The notes: generated by a model from the sequence alone, not told the origin. A stretch of 64,000 bases of DNA from Streptomyces xinghaiensis S187 (GCF_000220705.2 NZ_CP023202.1:6540501-6604500), one strand, 5' to 3'. Shown: positions 1-8,867, numbered from the stretch's first letter. Made by a program: numbers and translations.

Positions 1-441
1 TGCGGGCGGGGTGCCGGGCCGGGCCCGGAACGCGATCATGTCGTCCCGGACCAGATAGTTCACCGGGACGATGACCGGGCCCTCCTCGGCGGAGACGGCG
101 ATCCGGCCCACCCCGTGCGAGGCGAGCCGCTCCCGGCACTCCTCGGGGCCGAGGTCGCGCAGCTGCGGATGGTCACCGGGCCGGCCCCGCTCCGGCGGGG
201 GGCAGGGGAAGCCGCCGCGCAGCGCCGCGACCGTGGTCTCCAGCGCCCCGGCCAGCTTGAGCAGCCCCGGGCCGCTGGGGTCGGCCGGGTGCTCCTCCAG
301 ATACTCCAGGTAACCGGGGGCCATCCCGGCCCGGGTCGCCAGCTGCTCGCGGCTCAGGCCGAGGCGCTCGCGCTGGCGGGCGACGCGGCGTCCGATGTCG
401 CCGCCGTCGTGTGCCGGTCGGTGGGCTGCCTTGTGGGACAC
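1..441 (-). CDS. Helix-turn-helix / pyridoxamine 5'-phosphate oxidase-like protein (3' end outside window)
   Basis: The frame is open from a GTG at 441 to the window edge, giving 147 codons. Residues ~13-65 form an XRE-type helix-turn-helix (GRRVARQRERLGLSREQLA, then a second helix around LEYLEEHPADPSG). From ~residue 95 the protein reads like the start of a PNPOx-type flavin-binding split barrel (RIAVSAEEGPVIVPVNYLV). Actinobacteria have many small proteins with this HTH plus split-barrel order, possibly flavin- or F420-responsive regulators; which ligand applies here is unknown. The sequence GAGAGG lies about 11 bases before the GTG and supports this start. An ATG at 452 is out of frame. 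The C-terminus is cut off by the window edge. Confidence 0.75.
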   Translation of the reverse strand, partial: MSHKAAHRPAHDGGDIGRRVARQRERLGLSREQLATRAGMAPGYLEYLEEHPADPSGPGLLKLAGALETTVAALRGGFPCPPPERGRPGDHPQLRDLGPEECRERLASHGVGRIAVSAEEGPVIVPVNYLVRDDMIAFRARPGTPPA

Positions 442-540
442 CGCGATCGCATCCTCTCGCCGGTTCGGGGCCCGGCCCGGGTACCCACCGGCGCGGAGGA
501 CTATCCCGCCCGGGGCGGACCGGAGGACCGGGACGACTCG

Positions 541-575
541 GAGCGCCCCGGAGCGCCCCGGAGCGCCCCGGAGCG
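541..575. repeat. Short tandem repeat, ten-base unit GAGCGCCCCG, 3.5 copies
   Basis: Three perfect ten-base units and a partial fourth lie in the 144-base gap between the HTH protein and the DUF4032 gene. The repeat is just past the stop codon of the DUF4032 gene. No promoter or hairpin function is evident. Confidence 0.6.
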
Positions 576-585
576 GCCCGCCGCC

Positions 586-1893
586 TCAGGCCCCGGCTTC
601 CGGGCCGCTGCCCGTACCCGCCCCGGCCGCCGCCGCGCCCGTACCCGCTTCGGACACGGATGCCCCGGCCGCCCCGGCCCCGGCTTCCGTGCCCGGCCGG
701 AGCACCGTGCGGATGTAGTCCTCCACGGTGGCCTCCAGGCCCACGTCGTGCCCCGCGCGCTCCGACATCAGCCAGCGGTGCTCCAGCAGCTCGTGGTAGA
801 TCTGCGCGATGTCGGCCGAGCCGCGCAGCTCGCGCGGGACCAGGCGGACGGCGGGCCGGAACACGTCCCGCACCCAGCGGTGGGCCAGCACCTCGGGACG
901 CGCGCCGAGCGGGTCGCCCGGCGCGTAGTCGTCCTGCGAGACCATCCAGGTCTCCAGATCGCGCAGCAGGCTGCGAGCCTGGTTCTCCTCGGCGTCCATG
1001 CCCGTCAGCCGGAGCAGCTGCCGCTGGTGGTGGCCGGCGTCGACGACCTTGGGGAGGAACGTCACCGCGTCGCCCTCGGGGGTCGCCTGGATCTGCATCT
1101 CCGCCACGTCGAAGCCGAGGTCGTTGAGGCGGCGGATGCGGCGGTCGATGTAGTGGCGCTTGGCGAGCGGGTACACCGACTGGCGGGTCAGCTCGTGCCA
1201 CAGCTCGCCGTACCGCTCGGCGATGGCCGTGCCGAACTCCACCGGGTCCACCGAGGGGTGCAGGGAGCCACCCGCCTCCAGGTCCATCAGCTCGCCGGAT
1301 ATGTTCACCCGGGCGATCTCCAGGTCGTACTCCCGCTGCCCGCGGCTGAGCTGGGGCCGGAGCTGCCCCGTCTCGGCGTCGACGAGGTACGCGGCGTACT
1401 CGCCCGCGTCGCGCCGGAAGAGGGTGTTGGAGAGCGAGCAGTCGCCCCACGCGAAGCCGCTGAGGTGGAGGCGGACGAGGAGGACGGCGAGCGCGTCCAG
1501 CAGCCGGTTGATGGTGCCGGGACGCATCGTCGTCTCGAACATCGAGCGGTACGGCAGCGAGCCGTCCAGATGCCGGGTGATGAGGACGGGCTCCAGCGGC
1601 TCGCCCTGCGCGTCCCTCCGCCCGGTGACCACCGCGAGCGCGTCGACGGCGGGGACGGCGAGCCGGTCCAGGTCCCGCAGCAGCTCGTACTCCCGTACGG
1701 CCGCCCACTCGCCGACCTCCTTGACGGCGACCACCTCGTCGCCCGCCCGGGCGAACCGCACCACATGGCGGGAGATACCGCGCGGCAGCGCGACCAGGTG
1801 CTCGTCCGGCCACTCCTCCAGCGGCACGCTCCACGGCAGATCGAGGAGGTCGGCGGGGTGCTCGGGGGAGGTCGCGGTGATCTGGAGTTCCAT
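586..1893 (-). CDS. DUF4032 domain protein with kinase-like fold
   Basis: This 435-residue protein starts MELQITATSPEHPADLLDLPW, the characteristic opening of actinobacterial DUF4032 proteins. The N-terminal half resembles lipopolysaccharide-kinase or protein-kinase-like folds: a nucleotide-clamp region (HVVRFARAGDEVVAVKEV) with a candidate ATP-binding lysine, then GDCSLSNTLF and a downstream YLVDAETG that resemble a catalytic loop and metal-binding Asp. DUF4032 proper fills the C-terminal half. The last ~35 residues are a low-complexity Gly/Ala/Thr tail. A longer in-frame ORF reaches 2235, but it runs over the neighbouring ATPase gene, so the ATG at 1893 is preferred. No substrate is known. 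Confidence 0.85.
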   Translation of the reverse strand: MELQITATSPEHPADLLDLPWSVPLEEWPDEHLVALPRGISRHVVRFARAGDEVVAVKEVGEWAAVREYELLRDLDRLAVPAVDALAVVTGRRDAQGEPLEPVLITRHLDGSLPYRSMFETTMRPGTINRLLDALAVLLVRLHLSGFAWGDCSLSNTLFRRDAGEYAAYLVDAETGQLRPQLSRGQREYDLEIARVNISGELMDLEAGGSLHPSVDPVEFGTAIAERYGELWHELTRQSVYPLAKRHYIDRRIRRLNDLGFDVAEMQIQATPEGDAVTFLPKVVDAGHHQRQLLRLTGMDAEENQARSLLRDLETWMVSQDDYAPGDPLGARPEVLAHRWVRDVFRPAVRLVPRELRGSADIAQIYHELLEHRWLMSERAGHDVGLEATVEDYIRTVLRPGTEAGAGAAGASVSEAGTGAAAAGAGTGSGPEAGA

Positions 1894-1972
1894 GGGCCCA
1901 GTCTGCGGCAGGCCGGCGGCGCGCGGGGAGGGCCGGGGTCCCGGCCGTCCCGGAGGGAGGGCCGGCGGCTCG

Positions 1973-3466
1973 CTACGAGCCCCGGTACAGCCGGTCGAGA
2001 TCCACCAGGACGACCTCCCCGCGCCCGGCCGCGGCCCGCAGTTCGTCCGTGAAACCGGCCCCGCTGTAACAGGCCGGCCGGGCATGGCTGGTGTCCACGC
2101 CCCTGGCCGCCAGCAGAGCGAGGACGTGCCGCAGGCGTTCCAGGTGCCGGAGGTCCATGACCTTGTGCCACTTGGCCTCGCCCACCGAGAGCAGGATGCC
2201 GTGATCCTGGCCGACCGCGCCGTGGACGACCACATCGACCTCGTGGCTCGTGCGGGCCGCCGGGTCGGCGACCGTTCCGGCGGAGACCTGGATCGGCATC
2301 CCGCCGAAGGTCTCCGGGTCCGCGTGCCACTCCACCCACTCCCGGCACAGCCGCTCGAAATGCGGCCCCACCACCTTGCTCAGAAAGACCGCCCTGCTGC
2401 GGCTCCAGACCTGCGCCGCCCCGCGCCGTCTGCTGAGCACCGCGGACTCCGGCCGCACCACTGCGTGGTGGAAGGCGATCAGAGGCTCGGCGACGTGATA
2501 TGTGGTGCGGTTCCGCCGGAAGGCGTCCGGCTCGGCGGTGAGCAGCCCGCAGTTCCTGAGGACGGTGAGCGGCAGGGAGATGTCCGTCGCCTTCCGCCCC
2601 ACGGCGCTCGCGATGCCGCCGCTCGTGTGATTCCCCCCGGCGACCGCGGCCAGGACGGAGTGGTACAGCGCCCGGTCCCGCATGTCCGGCTCGGCCGCGA
2701 GCAGAAAGGAGGCCTCGCCGTGGATGGGCCGCGCCGGATTGAGCACCGTGCGGCACACCCAGTCGTCGAAGTCGTCCCTGCCCGCCGGTACGTCGTCGTC
2801 GACGAACTCCCGCCGGTACGCGGGGGTGCCGCCCACGACGGCATGGGTGAGGACCGCCAGTCCGGGATCGTCGATACCCCAGAACTCCGCCGCTTCACGG
2901 TAGCCGAGCGAGTGGACCACCAGGTCGAGCCCGGCCCGCCCGTAGAGCGGAGAGGTGCCGGACAGCAGCCCGCCCATGAACGACATGGCACTCCCGCACA
3001 GCAGAATCCGCGGATGCCGCTCCAGGTGACGCCCGGACCGCACCCCGATCGCCGCCTGGAGCTGCGAGGGCAGGGCGGGCGCGTTCCGTACCAGGTACAG
3101 GAACTCGTCGATGATCACGGGAAGCGGCCGCTCGACCGCGAGGGAGAAGAGGAGGTCCAGGGCCTCTTCCCAGTGCGCGGGCCGGGGCGGGAACGACGCG
3201 CCGGTGTACCGCGCCACCGCCTCGCCGAGCAACTGGAGCGATTCGGTCACGGACGCCTCGACAGCCGCGTAGTAGAAACCACCGGTGGCTTCGGCCAGTG
3301 CCTGAAGGAGGAAGCTCTTGCCCTGCCGCCGCCGCCCGGACACCACGCCGAGTCTGGGCCCGGCCCCACGTCCGGTGGCGAAGGCCGTCAGCTCGCTCCA
3401 CTCCCAGTCCCGGTCGAACATATCGGCCGGCTTGGGAAGATGCCGGGCGGTCGGGGGAGACGGCAT
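1973..3466 (-). CDS. AAA-family ATPase with DUF234-type C-terminal domain
   Basis: The 497-residue protein has a P-loop GRRRQGKS (residues 44-51) and a Walker B-like PVIIDEF near residue 120. This is the archaeal-ATPase/STAND-like architecture. The C-terminal third (RTSHEVDVVVHG... LLSVGEAKW) has the spaced E/D and xAK residues of a PD-(D/E)XK-type fold, as in DUF234 proteins. In this family the nuclease-like domain follows the ATPase, and the biological role is not established. It lies 79 bases upstream of the DUF4032 gene in the same direction. A perfect inverted repeat sits ~25 bases before its ATG. Confidence 0.8.
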   Translation of the reverse strand: MPSPPTARHLPKPADMFDRDWEWSELTAFATGRGAGPRLGVVSGRRRQGKSFLLQALAEATGGFYYAAVEASVTESLQLLGEAVARYTGASFPPRPAHWEEALDLLFSLAVERPLPVIIDEFLYLVRNAPALPSQLQAAIGVRSGRHLERHPRILLCGSAMSFMGGLLSGTSPLYGRAGLDLVVHSLGYREAAEFWGIDDPGLAVLTHAVVGGTPAYRREFVDDDVPAGRDDFDDWVCRTVLNPARPIHGEASFLLAAEPDMRDRALYHSVLAAVAGGNHTSGGIASAVGRKATDISLPLTVLRNCGLLTAEPDAFRRNRTTYHVAEPLIAFHHAVVRPESAVLSRRRGAAQVWSRSRAVFLSKVVGPHFERLCREWVEWHADPETFGGMPIQVSAGTVADPAARTSHEVDVVVHGAVGQDHGILLSVGEAKWHKVMDLRHLERLRHVLALLAARGVDTSHARPACYSGAGFTDELRAAAGRGEVVLVDLDRLYRGS

Positions 3467-3490
3467 GCGGGCGTCCTTTGTCGAGACGTA

Positions 3491-3516
3491 GTTCTTAGAA
3501 GTACATCTCTAAGAAC
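3491..3516. promoter_or_regulatory. Perfect inverted repeat upstream of the ATPase gene
   Basis: The arms are GTTCTTAGA and TCTAAGAAC, perfect 9-base arms around an 8-base centre. The element is strongly AT-rich in a GC-rich genome and ends 25 bases before the ATPase ATG. It could be an operator overlapping the core promoter. No DNA-binding regulator is encoded beside it. Confidence 0.6.
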
Positions 3517-3651
3517 GACCCCGCATCCTCCGGGACACGCCCGGAGGATGCGGGACGCCCGGTACGGTGGAGAACCGGGTCGCGACCGGACCCGGGCGGC
3601 CGGTCCGCCGATCCGGCCGGAGATCCCGCGGAGCCCAGGGGAGGCCCTGCC

Positions 3652-4053
3652 ATGACCGAACGGAAACCGCCCGGCGTCGACTTCGAGTCCTGGGTCGACC
3701 GGCAGATCCGCGAAGCCGCCGAGCGCGGCGCGTTCGAGAACCTGCCGGGCGCGGGCCAACCGCTCACCGGCCTGGACGCGCCGTACGACGAGAACTGGTG
3801 GATCAAGAAGAAGATGCACCGCGAGGGCGTCTCCGCCCTGCCCCCGGCGCTCGCCCTGCGCAAGGAGGCGGAGGACGCCTACGAGGCCGCGCTCGGCGCC
3901 CGCTCCGAGCGCGAGGCCCGGCGCATCGTGGCGGAGATCAACGAGAAGATCCGCGAGGCCATCCGCAGGCCGCCGACGGGCCCGCCCCTCAACCTCAGGC
4001 CCTACGACCCGGAGGCCGTGCTCCGCGACCGGCGAGAGCGCCGCCCCGGCTGA
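3652..4053 (+). CDS. DUF1992 domain-containing protein (DnaJ-homologue subfamily C28-like)
   Basis: The 133-residue protein matches the DUF1992 domain from end to end. SWVDRQIREAAERGAFENLPG is the family hallmark, followed by GQPL and NWWIKKKMHREG, then a helical C-terminus ending in RPYDPE. In eukaryotes the domain occurs in DNAJC28. Bacterial stand-alone forms have no settled function and are probably cytosolic. The sequence AGGGGAGG lies ~8 bases before the ATG and supports the start. It stands alone, divergent from the ATPase gene. Confidence 0.88.
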   Translation: MTERKPPGVDFESWVDRQIREAAERGAFENLPGAGQPLTGLDAPYDENWWIKKKMHREGVSALPPALALRKEAEDAYEAALGARSEREARRIVAEINEKIREAIRRPPTGPPLNLRPYDPEAVLRDRRERRPG

Positions 4054-4452
4054 GCCGGCCCCACGCCGGGCCCGGCCTGGGCCGCGTGCCTGCCCCGCGC
4101 CCGCCGCCGTCACTCATGGCGGCAAAGGCCAACCGCCGGGTGCGGGACTTCATGGGCTCCGCCGACTGGCCACTACCGGCGCGGCCGGCGCTACCGGCCG
4201 CGCCGGCGGCTGCCCGGCACCGGTTCACGGCCGGCCCCCGTCGTCCGCCGGATGCCGCTCCGGAGCCCAACACCCTTCCGGGTGCGGCGATGTGACGGGG
4301 AACCGGTGTCGCTTCCGTGCCGGGGGGTACCCGGGGTAACGGCACATGCCGGCATGATCGGCAGCCCACCCCGGCAGGTCGTCCCGCCACCCGCCGACCT
4401 CGCCGGTGCCCCTACCCCGGTTCTCATGGTTCTCGCAGGCAGGAGCCGCCCC
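4054..4452. other. Intergenic region, no gene recognised
   Basis: About 400 bases lie between the DUF1992 gene and the cholesterol oxidase. Frames here are GC-rich read-through only. A short frame from 4117 begins MAAKANRRVRDFMGSADW but runs into low-complexity Ala/Pro and has no ribosome-binding site. The segment presumably holds the cholesterol oxidase promoter. Confidence 0.5.
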
Positions 4453-6129
4453 GTGTCCTCCACGCCCCCCGCATCCCTCACGAACTCCCGCTCCGGCACC
4501 CGTCCGACGCGCCGTCACTTCATCGGCGCCACCGCGCTCCAGGCCGCCGCCGCGGCCGGACTGACCAGCATCTCCGCCCCCGCGTCCGCCGCCGACCGCT
4601 CGGCGGCCTCCGGGGACTCCTTCCCCGCCGTCGTCGTCGGTTCCGGCTACGGGGCCTCCGTCGCGGCCCTCCGGCTCGGCGAGGCCGGGGTGAACACCCT
4701 CGTGCTGGAGATGGGCCGGCTCTGGGACGAGGCCGCCGCGGACGGCAGGATCTTCTGCGACATGATCAACCCGGACCGCCGCTCCATGTGGTTCAAGGAC
4801 CGCACCGAGGCACCGCTCGACAGCCTCCTCTGGCTCGACATCGTCAACCGGGACATCGAGCGCTACCCGGGCGTCCTCGACCGCGTCCACTTCGGCGAGA
4901 TGTCCGTCTACGTCGGCCGCGGTGTCGGCGGCGGCTCCCTCGTCAACGGCGGCATGGCCGTCACCCCGGCCCGAAGCCACTTCGAGAAGGTGCTCCCCGG
5001 CGTCGACTCCGGCGAGATGTACGGCACGTACTTCCCCCGGGCCCGCGCCATGCTCGGCGTCAACAGCATCGACACCGACTACTTCGGCGACAGCGACTAC
5101 TACCGCTTCGCCCGGCTGGCCCGCGACCAGGCGCACAACGCCGGTCTCTCCACCGTCTACGTGCCGAACGTCTACGACTTCGGCTACATGGAGCGGGAGG
5201 AGCGCGGCGACGCCGCCAAGTCCGCCCTCGCCGGCGAGGTCATCTACGGCAACAACCACGGCAAGCGCAGCCTGGACAAGTCCTATCTCGTCGCGGCCCT
5301 CGGCACCGGCAAGGTCACCCTCCGCACGATGCGGCAGGTCGAGCGGATCGAGCAGGGAGCGGACGGCGGCTACACGCTGACGGTCAAGGAGATCGACGAG
5401 AACGGCTCCGTGGTGGCCCGCACCGAGGTCTCCTGCACCCACCTCTTCCTCGGCGCGGGCAGCCTCGGCACCACCGAACTCCTGATCCGCGCCCGCGACA
5501 CCGGCGCCCTGCCCGGTCTCAGCCCCGAACTCGGCACCGGGTGGGGCCCCAACGGCAACATCATGGCCGGCCGCGCCAACCACCCCTGGAATCCCACCGG
5601 CAGCAAGCAGTCGTCCATCCCCGTCCTCGCCATCGACGACTGGAACCACCCGACCCACCCCGTCTTCGCCGAGATCGCCCCCCTCCCGGCCGGGATCGAG
5701 ACCGGCATCAGCCTCTACCTGGCGATCACCGACAACCCGGAGCGCGGCCGTTTCTCGCTCGACCCGGCCACCGGCGAACTGCGGCTGGACTGGCGGCGGG
5801 AGCAGAACGCGCCGGCCGTCACCGCCGCCAAGTCCCTCCTCGACCGCGTCAACCGCGCCAACCGCACCGAGTACCGCTACGACCTCTTCGGCGACGACCG
5901 GGCGTTCGCCGACGACTTCTGCTACCACCCCCTGGGCGGCTGCCCGCTGGGCGTGGCGACGGACGGGTACGGACGGCTGCGCGGGCACCGCAATCTGTAT
6001 GCGGTCGACAGCTCGCTCATCCCGGGGTCGATCGGGGTGAACCCCTTCGTCACCATCACCGCCCTGGCCGAGCGCAATGTCGCCCGGGTGCTGGCCGAGG
6101 ACGTGGTCCCGGGGCTCCGGGGCGCCTGA
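4453..6129 (+). CDS. choA: Secreted cholesterol oxidase (GMC-type flavoenzyme)
   Basis: This 558-residue protein oxidises and isomerises 3-beta-hydroxysterols, giving cholestenone and hydrogen peroxide outside the cell. The N-terminus has a Tat signal (RPTRRHFIGATALQ, then ASA). The FAD-binding GSGYGA follows at the start of the mature part, then GRGVGGGSLVNGGMAV, VPNVYDFGYM and a C-terminal HPLGGCPLG. The match to class I (non-covalent FAD) Streptomyces cholesterol oxidases is close along the whole length. The GTG at 4453 is preferred because CAGGAG lies 7 bases upstream. An ATG further upstream (4426) lacks this. A rho-independent hairpin follows. No sterol-catabolism genes are nearby. Confidence 0.93.
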   Translation: MSSTPPASLTNSRSGTRPTRRHFIGATALQAAAAAGLTSISAPASAADRSAASGDSFPAVVVGSGYGASVAALRLGEAGVNTLVLEMGRLWDEAAADGRIFCDMINPDRRSMWFKDRTEAPLDSLLWLDIVNRDIERYPGVLDRVHFGEMSVYVGRGVGGGSLVNGGMAVTPARSHFEKVLPGVDSGEMYGTYFPRARAMLGVNSIDTDYFGDSDYYRFARLARDQAHNAGLSTVYVPNVYDFGYMEREERGDAAKSALAGEVIYGNNHGKRSLDKSYLVAALGTGKVTLRTMRQVERIEQGADGGYTLTVKEIDENGSVVARTEVSCTHLFLGAGSLGTTELLIRARDTGALPGLSPELGTGWGPNGNIMAGRANHPWNPTGSKQSSIPVLAIDDWNHPTHPVFAEIAPLPAGIETGISLYLAITDNPERGRFSLDPATGELRLDWRREQNAPAVTAAKSLLDRVNRANRTEYRYDLFGDDRAFADDFCYHPLGGCPLGVATDGYGRLRGHRNLYAVDSSLIPGSIGVNPFVTITALAERNVARVLAEDVVPGLRGA

Positions 6130-6162
6130 GCGGGCCCCCGGCGGCCGTACGGTACCGGCGGA

Positions 6163-6185
6163 AACCGGCCCTCCCGGGGCCGGTT
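6163..6185 (+). terminator. Terminator hairpin after cholesterol oxidase
   Basis: A perfect 9-base stem AACCGGCCC / GGGCCGGTT with a 5-base loop lies 33 bases past the cholesterol oxidase stop. It has no strong U-tract, as usual for Streptomyces. Confidence 0.55.
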
Positions 6186-6230
6186 CCTCCGTCAAATCCC
6201 GGTGTCCGCAAGACAATTGTGTGTGAACGG

Positions 6231-6275
6231 TTTACGAATGATCCCCGGGGTGCTATCTGTGTGGGAGCGCTCCCA
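6231..6275 (+). promoter_or_regulatory. Promoter with CebR operator for the LPMO gene
   Basis: A perfect CebR palindrome TGGGAGCGCTCCCA occupies 6262-6275. Just before it are a candidate -35 TTTACG (6231-6236), a 17-base spacer and a -10 TATCTG (6254-6259). The operator starts two bases after the -10 and would cover the transcription start. CebR represses through this 14-bp site in Streptomyces and is released by cellobiose or longer cello-oligosaccharides. Confidence 0.8.
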
Positions 6276-6444
6276 TTCCCGTCGCGGCCGTCCCTCCACC
6301 CCGGCCGCACCCGCGGGGAGCGGGAGTGGCTCCACGTCAGTCGGACCCGATCCGGCGACGGGCCGCTGCCGGCCCGGCCGCACACCAGCGGCCCGGGACC
6401 GTACGGCACCCGTCCCGCCGGGTGACCCCCTAGGAGACCCCCAC

Positions 6445-7167
6445 ATGGCCATTCGGCACCCGGACCGGAAGAAGTCCCCGGTCCGTACCCCTCGTTCGCT
6501 GAGCCTCCTCGGCGCGGGCCTGTTCGCTCTCGTCGCGGCGTCGATGCCCTCGCCCGCAGCCGCCCACGGCGCGACCATGATGCCGGGTTCGCGTACGTAC
6601 CTCTGCTACGAGGACCTGATCAAGAACAACCACCAGATGCCGTCCAACCCGGCCTGCGCCGCGGCGGTCCAGCAGTCCAGCACGACGCCGCTGTACAACT
6701 GGTTCGCCGTGCTGGACTCCAACGGCGGCGGCAGGACGACCGGTTACATCCCGGACGGGAAGCTGTGCAGCGGCGGCGACCGCGGCCCGTACAACTTCTC
6801 CTCGTACAACGCCGCCCGCAGCGACTGGCCGAAGACCCACCTCACCTCCGGGGCGAGCATCCAGGTCAAGCACAGCAACTGGGCACACCACCCGGGCAAG
6901 TTCGACGTCTACATCACCAAGAACGGCTACAGCCCGACCAAGAGCCTGGCCTGGAGCGACCTGGAGCACCTGCAGACCGTCACCAACCCGCCGCAGTCCG
7001 GCGGCGCGGGCTCCAACGGCGGTCACTACTACTGGAACCTCAACCTGCCGCAGCGGTCCGGCCAGCACATCCTCTACATCCACTGGACCCGTTCCGACAG
7101 CCAGGAGAACTTCTACTCCTGCTCCGACGTCGTCTTCGACGGCGGCAACGGCCAGGTCACGTACTGA
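6445..7167 (+). CDS. Secreted AA10 lytic polysaccharide monooxygenase (cellulose-type)
   Basis: The 240-residue precursor has a signal peptide ending PAAA, so mature His1 is residue 41 (HGATMMPGS). With a second His near residue 149 (NWAHHPG) it forms the copper His-brace. YNWFAVLDSN, LCSGGDR, SDWPKTHLTSGA and the C-terminal SQENFYSCSDVVFDGG match the CelS2-type catalytic domain, a C1-oxidising cellulose-active AA10. The usual CBM2 is absent and the protein ends after the catalytic domain. AGGAG precedes the ATG. A perfect CebR operator in its promoter links it to cellulose sensing. The CBM2-like protein at 32.9 kb shares the same operator, so binding may be supplied in trans (inference). Confidence 0.93.
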   Translation: MAIRHPDRKKSPVRTPRSLSLLGAGLFALVAASMPSPAAAHGATMMPGSRTYLCYEDLIKNNHQMPSNPACAAAVQQSSTTPLYNWFAVLDSNGGGRTTGYIPDGKLCSGGDRGPYNFSSYNAARSDWPKTHLTSGASIQVKHSNWAHHPGKFDVYITKNGYSPTKSLAWSDLEHLQTVTNPPQSGGAGSNGGHYYWNLNLPQRSGQHILYIHWTRSDSQENFYSCSDVVFDGGNGQVTY

Positions 7168-7242
7168 TCCGGCGCAGCGGCCGGGCCCGGCCCGGTCCGC
7201 ACCGGCCCGGCCCGGTGAACGGCTGAACCGGGACGAGGCATG

Positions 7243-7290
7243 ACGCACACAGGACCCGCCGGGCTCAACGGCCCGGCGGGTCCCGTGCGT
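7243..7290. terminator. Bidirectional terminator between LPMO and lactonase genes
   Basis: A perfect 13-base stem GGACCCGCCGGGC / GCCCGGCGGGTCC (7252-7264 and 7271-7283) has a 6-base loop. It is extended outward by ACGCAC / GTGCGT. It sits between convergent genes. Confidence 0.8.
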
Positions 7291-7331
7291 TGCGGCGCGA
7301 CCGGCCCGAGGCGCGGTCGGCCCGCCGTCCC

Positions 7332-8528
7332 TCAGAGGGGCAGGGCGAAGACGGGAATGGGAGCCGGGGCCGTGGCCACGGGGGAGAGGTCTCCCGTGCC
7401 CGGGGCGACCGAGAAGACCGTCACCGTCCCGGAGCGCTGGTTGCAGGCGAACATCAGGGCGCCGTCCGGGGAGAGGGCGAGGTGCCGCGGCCAGTCGCCG
7501 CCCACCGGGACCGTGCCGAGCAGCCGCAGCGAGGCGCCCTCGTCCTCGACGGCGTAGTGGCTGACGCTGTTGTGCCCGCGGTTGGAGAGATAGGCGTGGG
7601 CGCCGTTGTGGGAGACCAGCGGCTGGGCGGGGTAGCTGGTGACCCCGCCGGTGCCGGTCGGCTGCGGGGCGCCGGGGGTGAAGCGGCCGGTGTCCGGGTC
7701 GTAGGCGCAGACCGAGACGGTGTCGCTCAGCTCGTTGGCGAGATACGCGTACCGGCCCGAGGGGTGGAAGGCCAGCGCCCGGGGGCCCGCGCCCGGCGGC
7801 AGAGCCGCGACGGAGACCTGGGCGAGCGTCCCGGCGGACTCGTCGAGGCGGTAGGTGTAGACGCTGTCGTTGCCGAGGTCGACGGCGAGGACGTGCCCGC
7901 CGTCGGGGGTGGTCAGGATCTGGTGCGCGTGCGGCCCCTGCTGCCCCGGGCCGGGCGGCGGACTGGTGTGCTCCACCAGGCCGGTGCGCTCCCCGAGCGA
8001 GCCGTCCTCCCCGATGGGATGCACGGCGACGGACCCCGAGGTGTAGTTGGCGCTCAGCAGAAAGCGCCCTCCGGGGTGGACGGAGAGATGGCAGGGCGCG
8101 TCGCCGCCCGTATCGCGGCTGTTGAGGACCTCGTGCCCGCCCTCCTCGCCGAGGGCGATCGCGGTGACGCCGCCGGGCCGGCGCTCATTGACGGCGTAGA
8201 GGGTGCGCCCGCAGGGGGAGAGGGCGAGGAACGAGGGATCGGCGACGCCGGAGAGCGTCCCGCCCGGGAAGATCTCCCCGCTCACGGGGTCGTACGAGGC
8301 GAGGCCGATGCCCGTGCCGCCGCCGGGCTGCGAGGTGTACGTCCCCAGGAACAGCGGACGGGCGGCGGACGGCCGCGGCCCACCGCCAGCGGCGGGGGCC
8401 GGGGCTCCGGACGGCGGGGCGGCCAGGGCGCGGCCGGCGCCCGGGCCGCTCACGGCGGCGCCCGCGGCGACCGCCGCGGCGGCGGCCAGCAGACCGCGGC
8501 GGGTGGGTAAGGGCCTGTCGCTGCTCAT
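7332..8528 (-). CDS. Exported lactonase-family beta-propeller protein (6-phosphogluconolactonase-like)
   Basis: The 398-residue protein has a Tat-type signal (TRRGLLAAAAAVAAG, then ALAAP). The mature part has repeated propeller blades, e.g. FLALSPCGRTLYAVNE, LSVHPGGRFLLSANYTSG, ILTTPDGGHVLAVDLGND, LAFHPSGRYAYLANE and LALSPDGALMFACNQ. This is the seven-bladed Pgl/3-carboxymuconate-cyclase-like lactonase family. Family members hydrolyse lactones, but many exported Streptomyces paralogues have no proven substrate. A sugar lactone made by the neighbouring LPMO (aldonolactone) is an attractive but untested substrate. The ATG at 8528 directly precedes the signal peptide. Longer upstream frames run through unrelated sequence. 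Confidence 0.85.
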   Translation of the reverse strand: MSSDRPLPTRRGLLAAAAAVAAGAAVSGPGAGRALAAPPSGAPAPAAGGGPRPSAARPLFLGTYTSQPGGGTGIGLASYDPVSGEIFPGGTLSGVADPSFLALSPCGRTLYAVNERRPGGVTAIALGEEGGHEVLNSRDTGGDAPCHLSVHPGGRFLLSANYTSGSVAVHPIGEDGSLGERTGLVEHTSPPPGPGQQGPHAHQILTTPDGGHVLAVDLGNDSVYTYRLDESAGTLAQVSVAALPPGAGPRALAFHPSGRYAYLANELSDTVSVCAYDPDTGRFTPGAPQPTGTGGVTSYPAQPLVSHNGAHAYLSNRGHNSVSHYAVEDEGASLRLLGTVPVGGDWPRHLALSPDGALMFACNQRSGTVTVFSVAPGTGDLSPVATAPAPIPVFALPL

Positions 8529-8698
8529 GGTGCGTGCACCTCGTATCGGTGTGGGGGCGAGGGGGACGGGAGCCCGGCCGGACGCCGGACAGCCTGACTC
8601 ATCCGCCCCGGCGGCCACAAGACGCCCCGGGGCCGGTCGGGTCGGGGGCGAGCGGCAGACCCCCGGCGCGGTGTGGTCCGTCCGCCGCCGCGCGGCGG

Positions 8699-8861
8699 TC
8701 AGCCCGGGGCCACGAAGCCGGACTCGTACGCGGCGATGACCGCCTGCGTGCGGTCCCGCACCCCGAGCTTCGCCAACACGGAACTCACGTGCGACTTGAC
8801 GGTCTCGCCCCCCACCACCAGGCGCACGGCGATCTCCGCGTTCGACAGGCCACGGGCCATT
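8699..8861 (-). pseudogene. C-terminal remnant of a NarL/LuxR-type response regulator
   Basis: The last ~54 codons of a LuxR-type helix-turn-helix survive: ARGLSNAEIAVRLVV, then TVKSHVSSVLAKLG and a normal end with a stop. Upstream of MARGLSNAE the frame turns into sequence that makes sense only on the other strand as a transposase fragment, so the receiver domain and the start of the HTH are gone. The fragment is on the same strand as the orphan histidine kinase at 15.4-16.6 kb, in the position its partner would have had before a 6.5-kb insertion. Confidence 0.75.
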
Positions 8862-8867
8862 CCTCCG

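Noticed and set aside
115..2052. Plus-strand 645-codon open frame
   Set aside because: It is antisense to the HTH and DUF4032 genes, which have clear family motifs. The composition is Arg/Pro/Val-rich as expected for a GC-rich shadow frame.
4317..6425. Second long plus-strand frame over the cholesterol oxidase
   Set aside because: It is Arg/Pro-rich and in a different frame from the conserved flavoenzyme.
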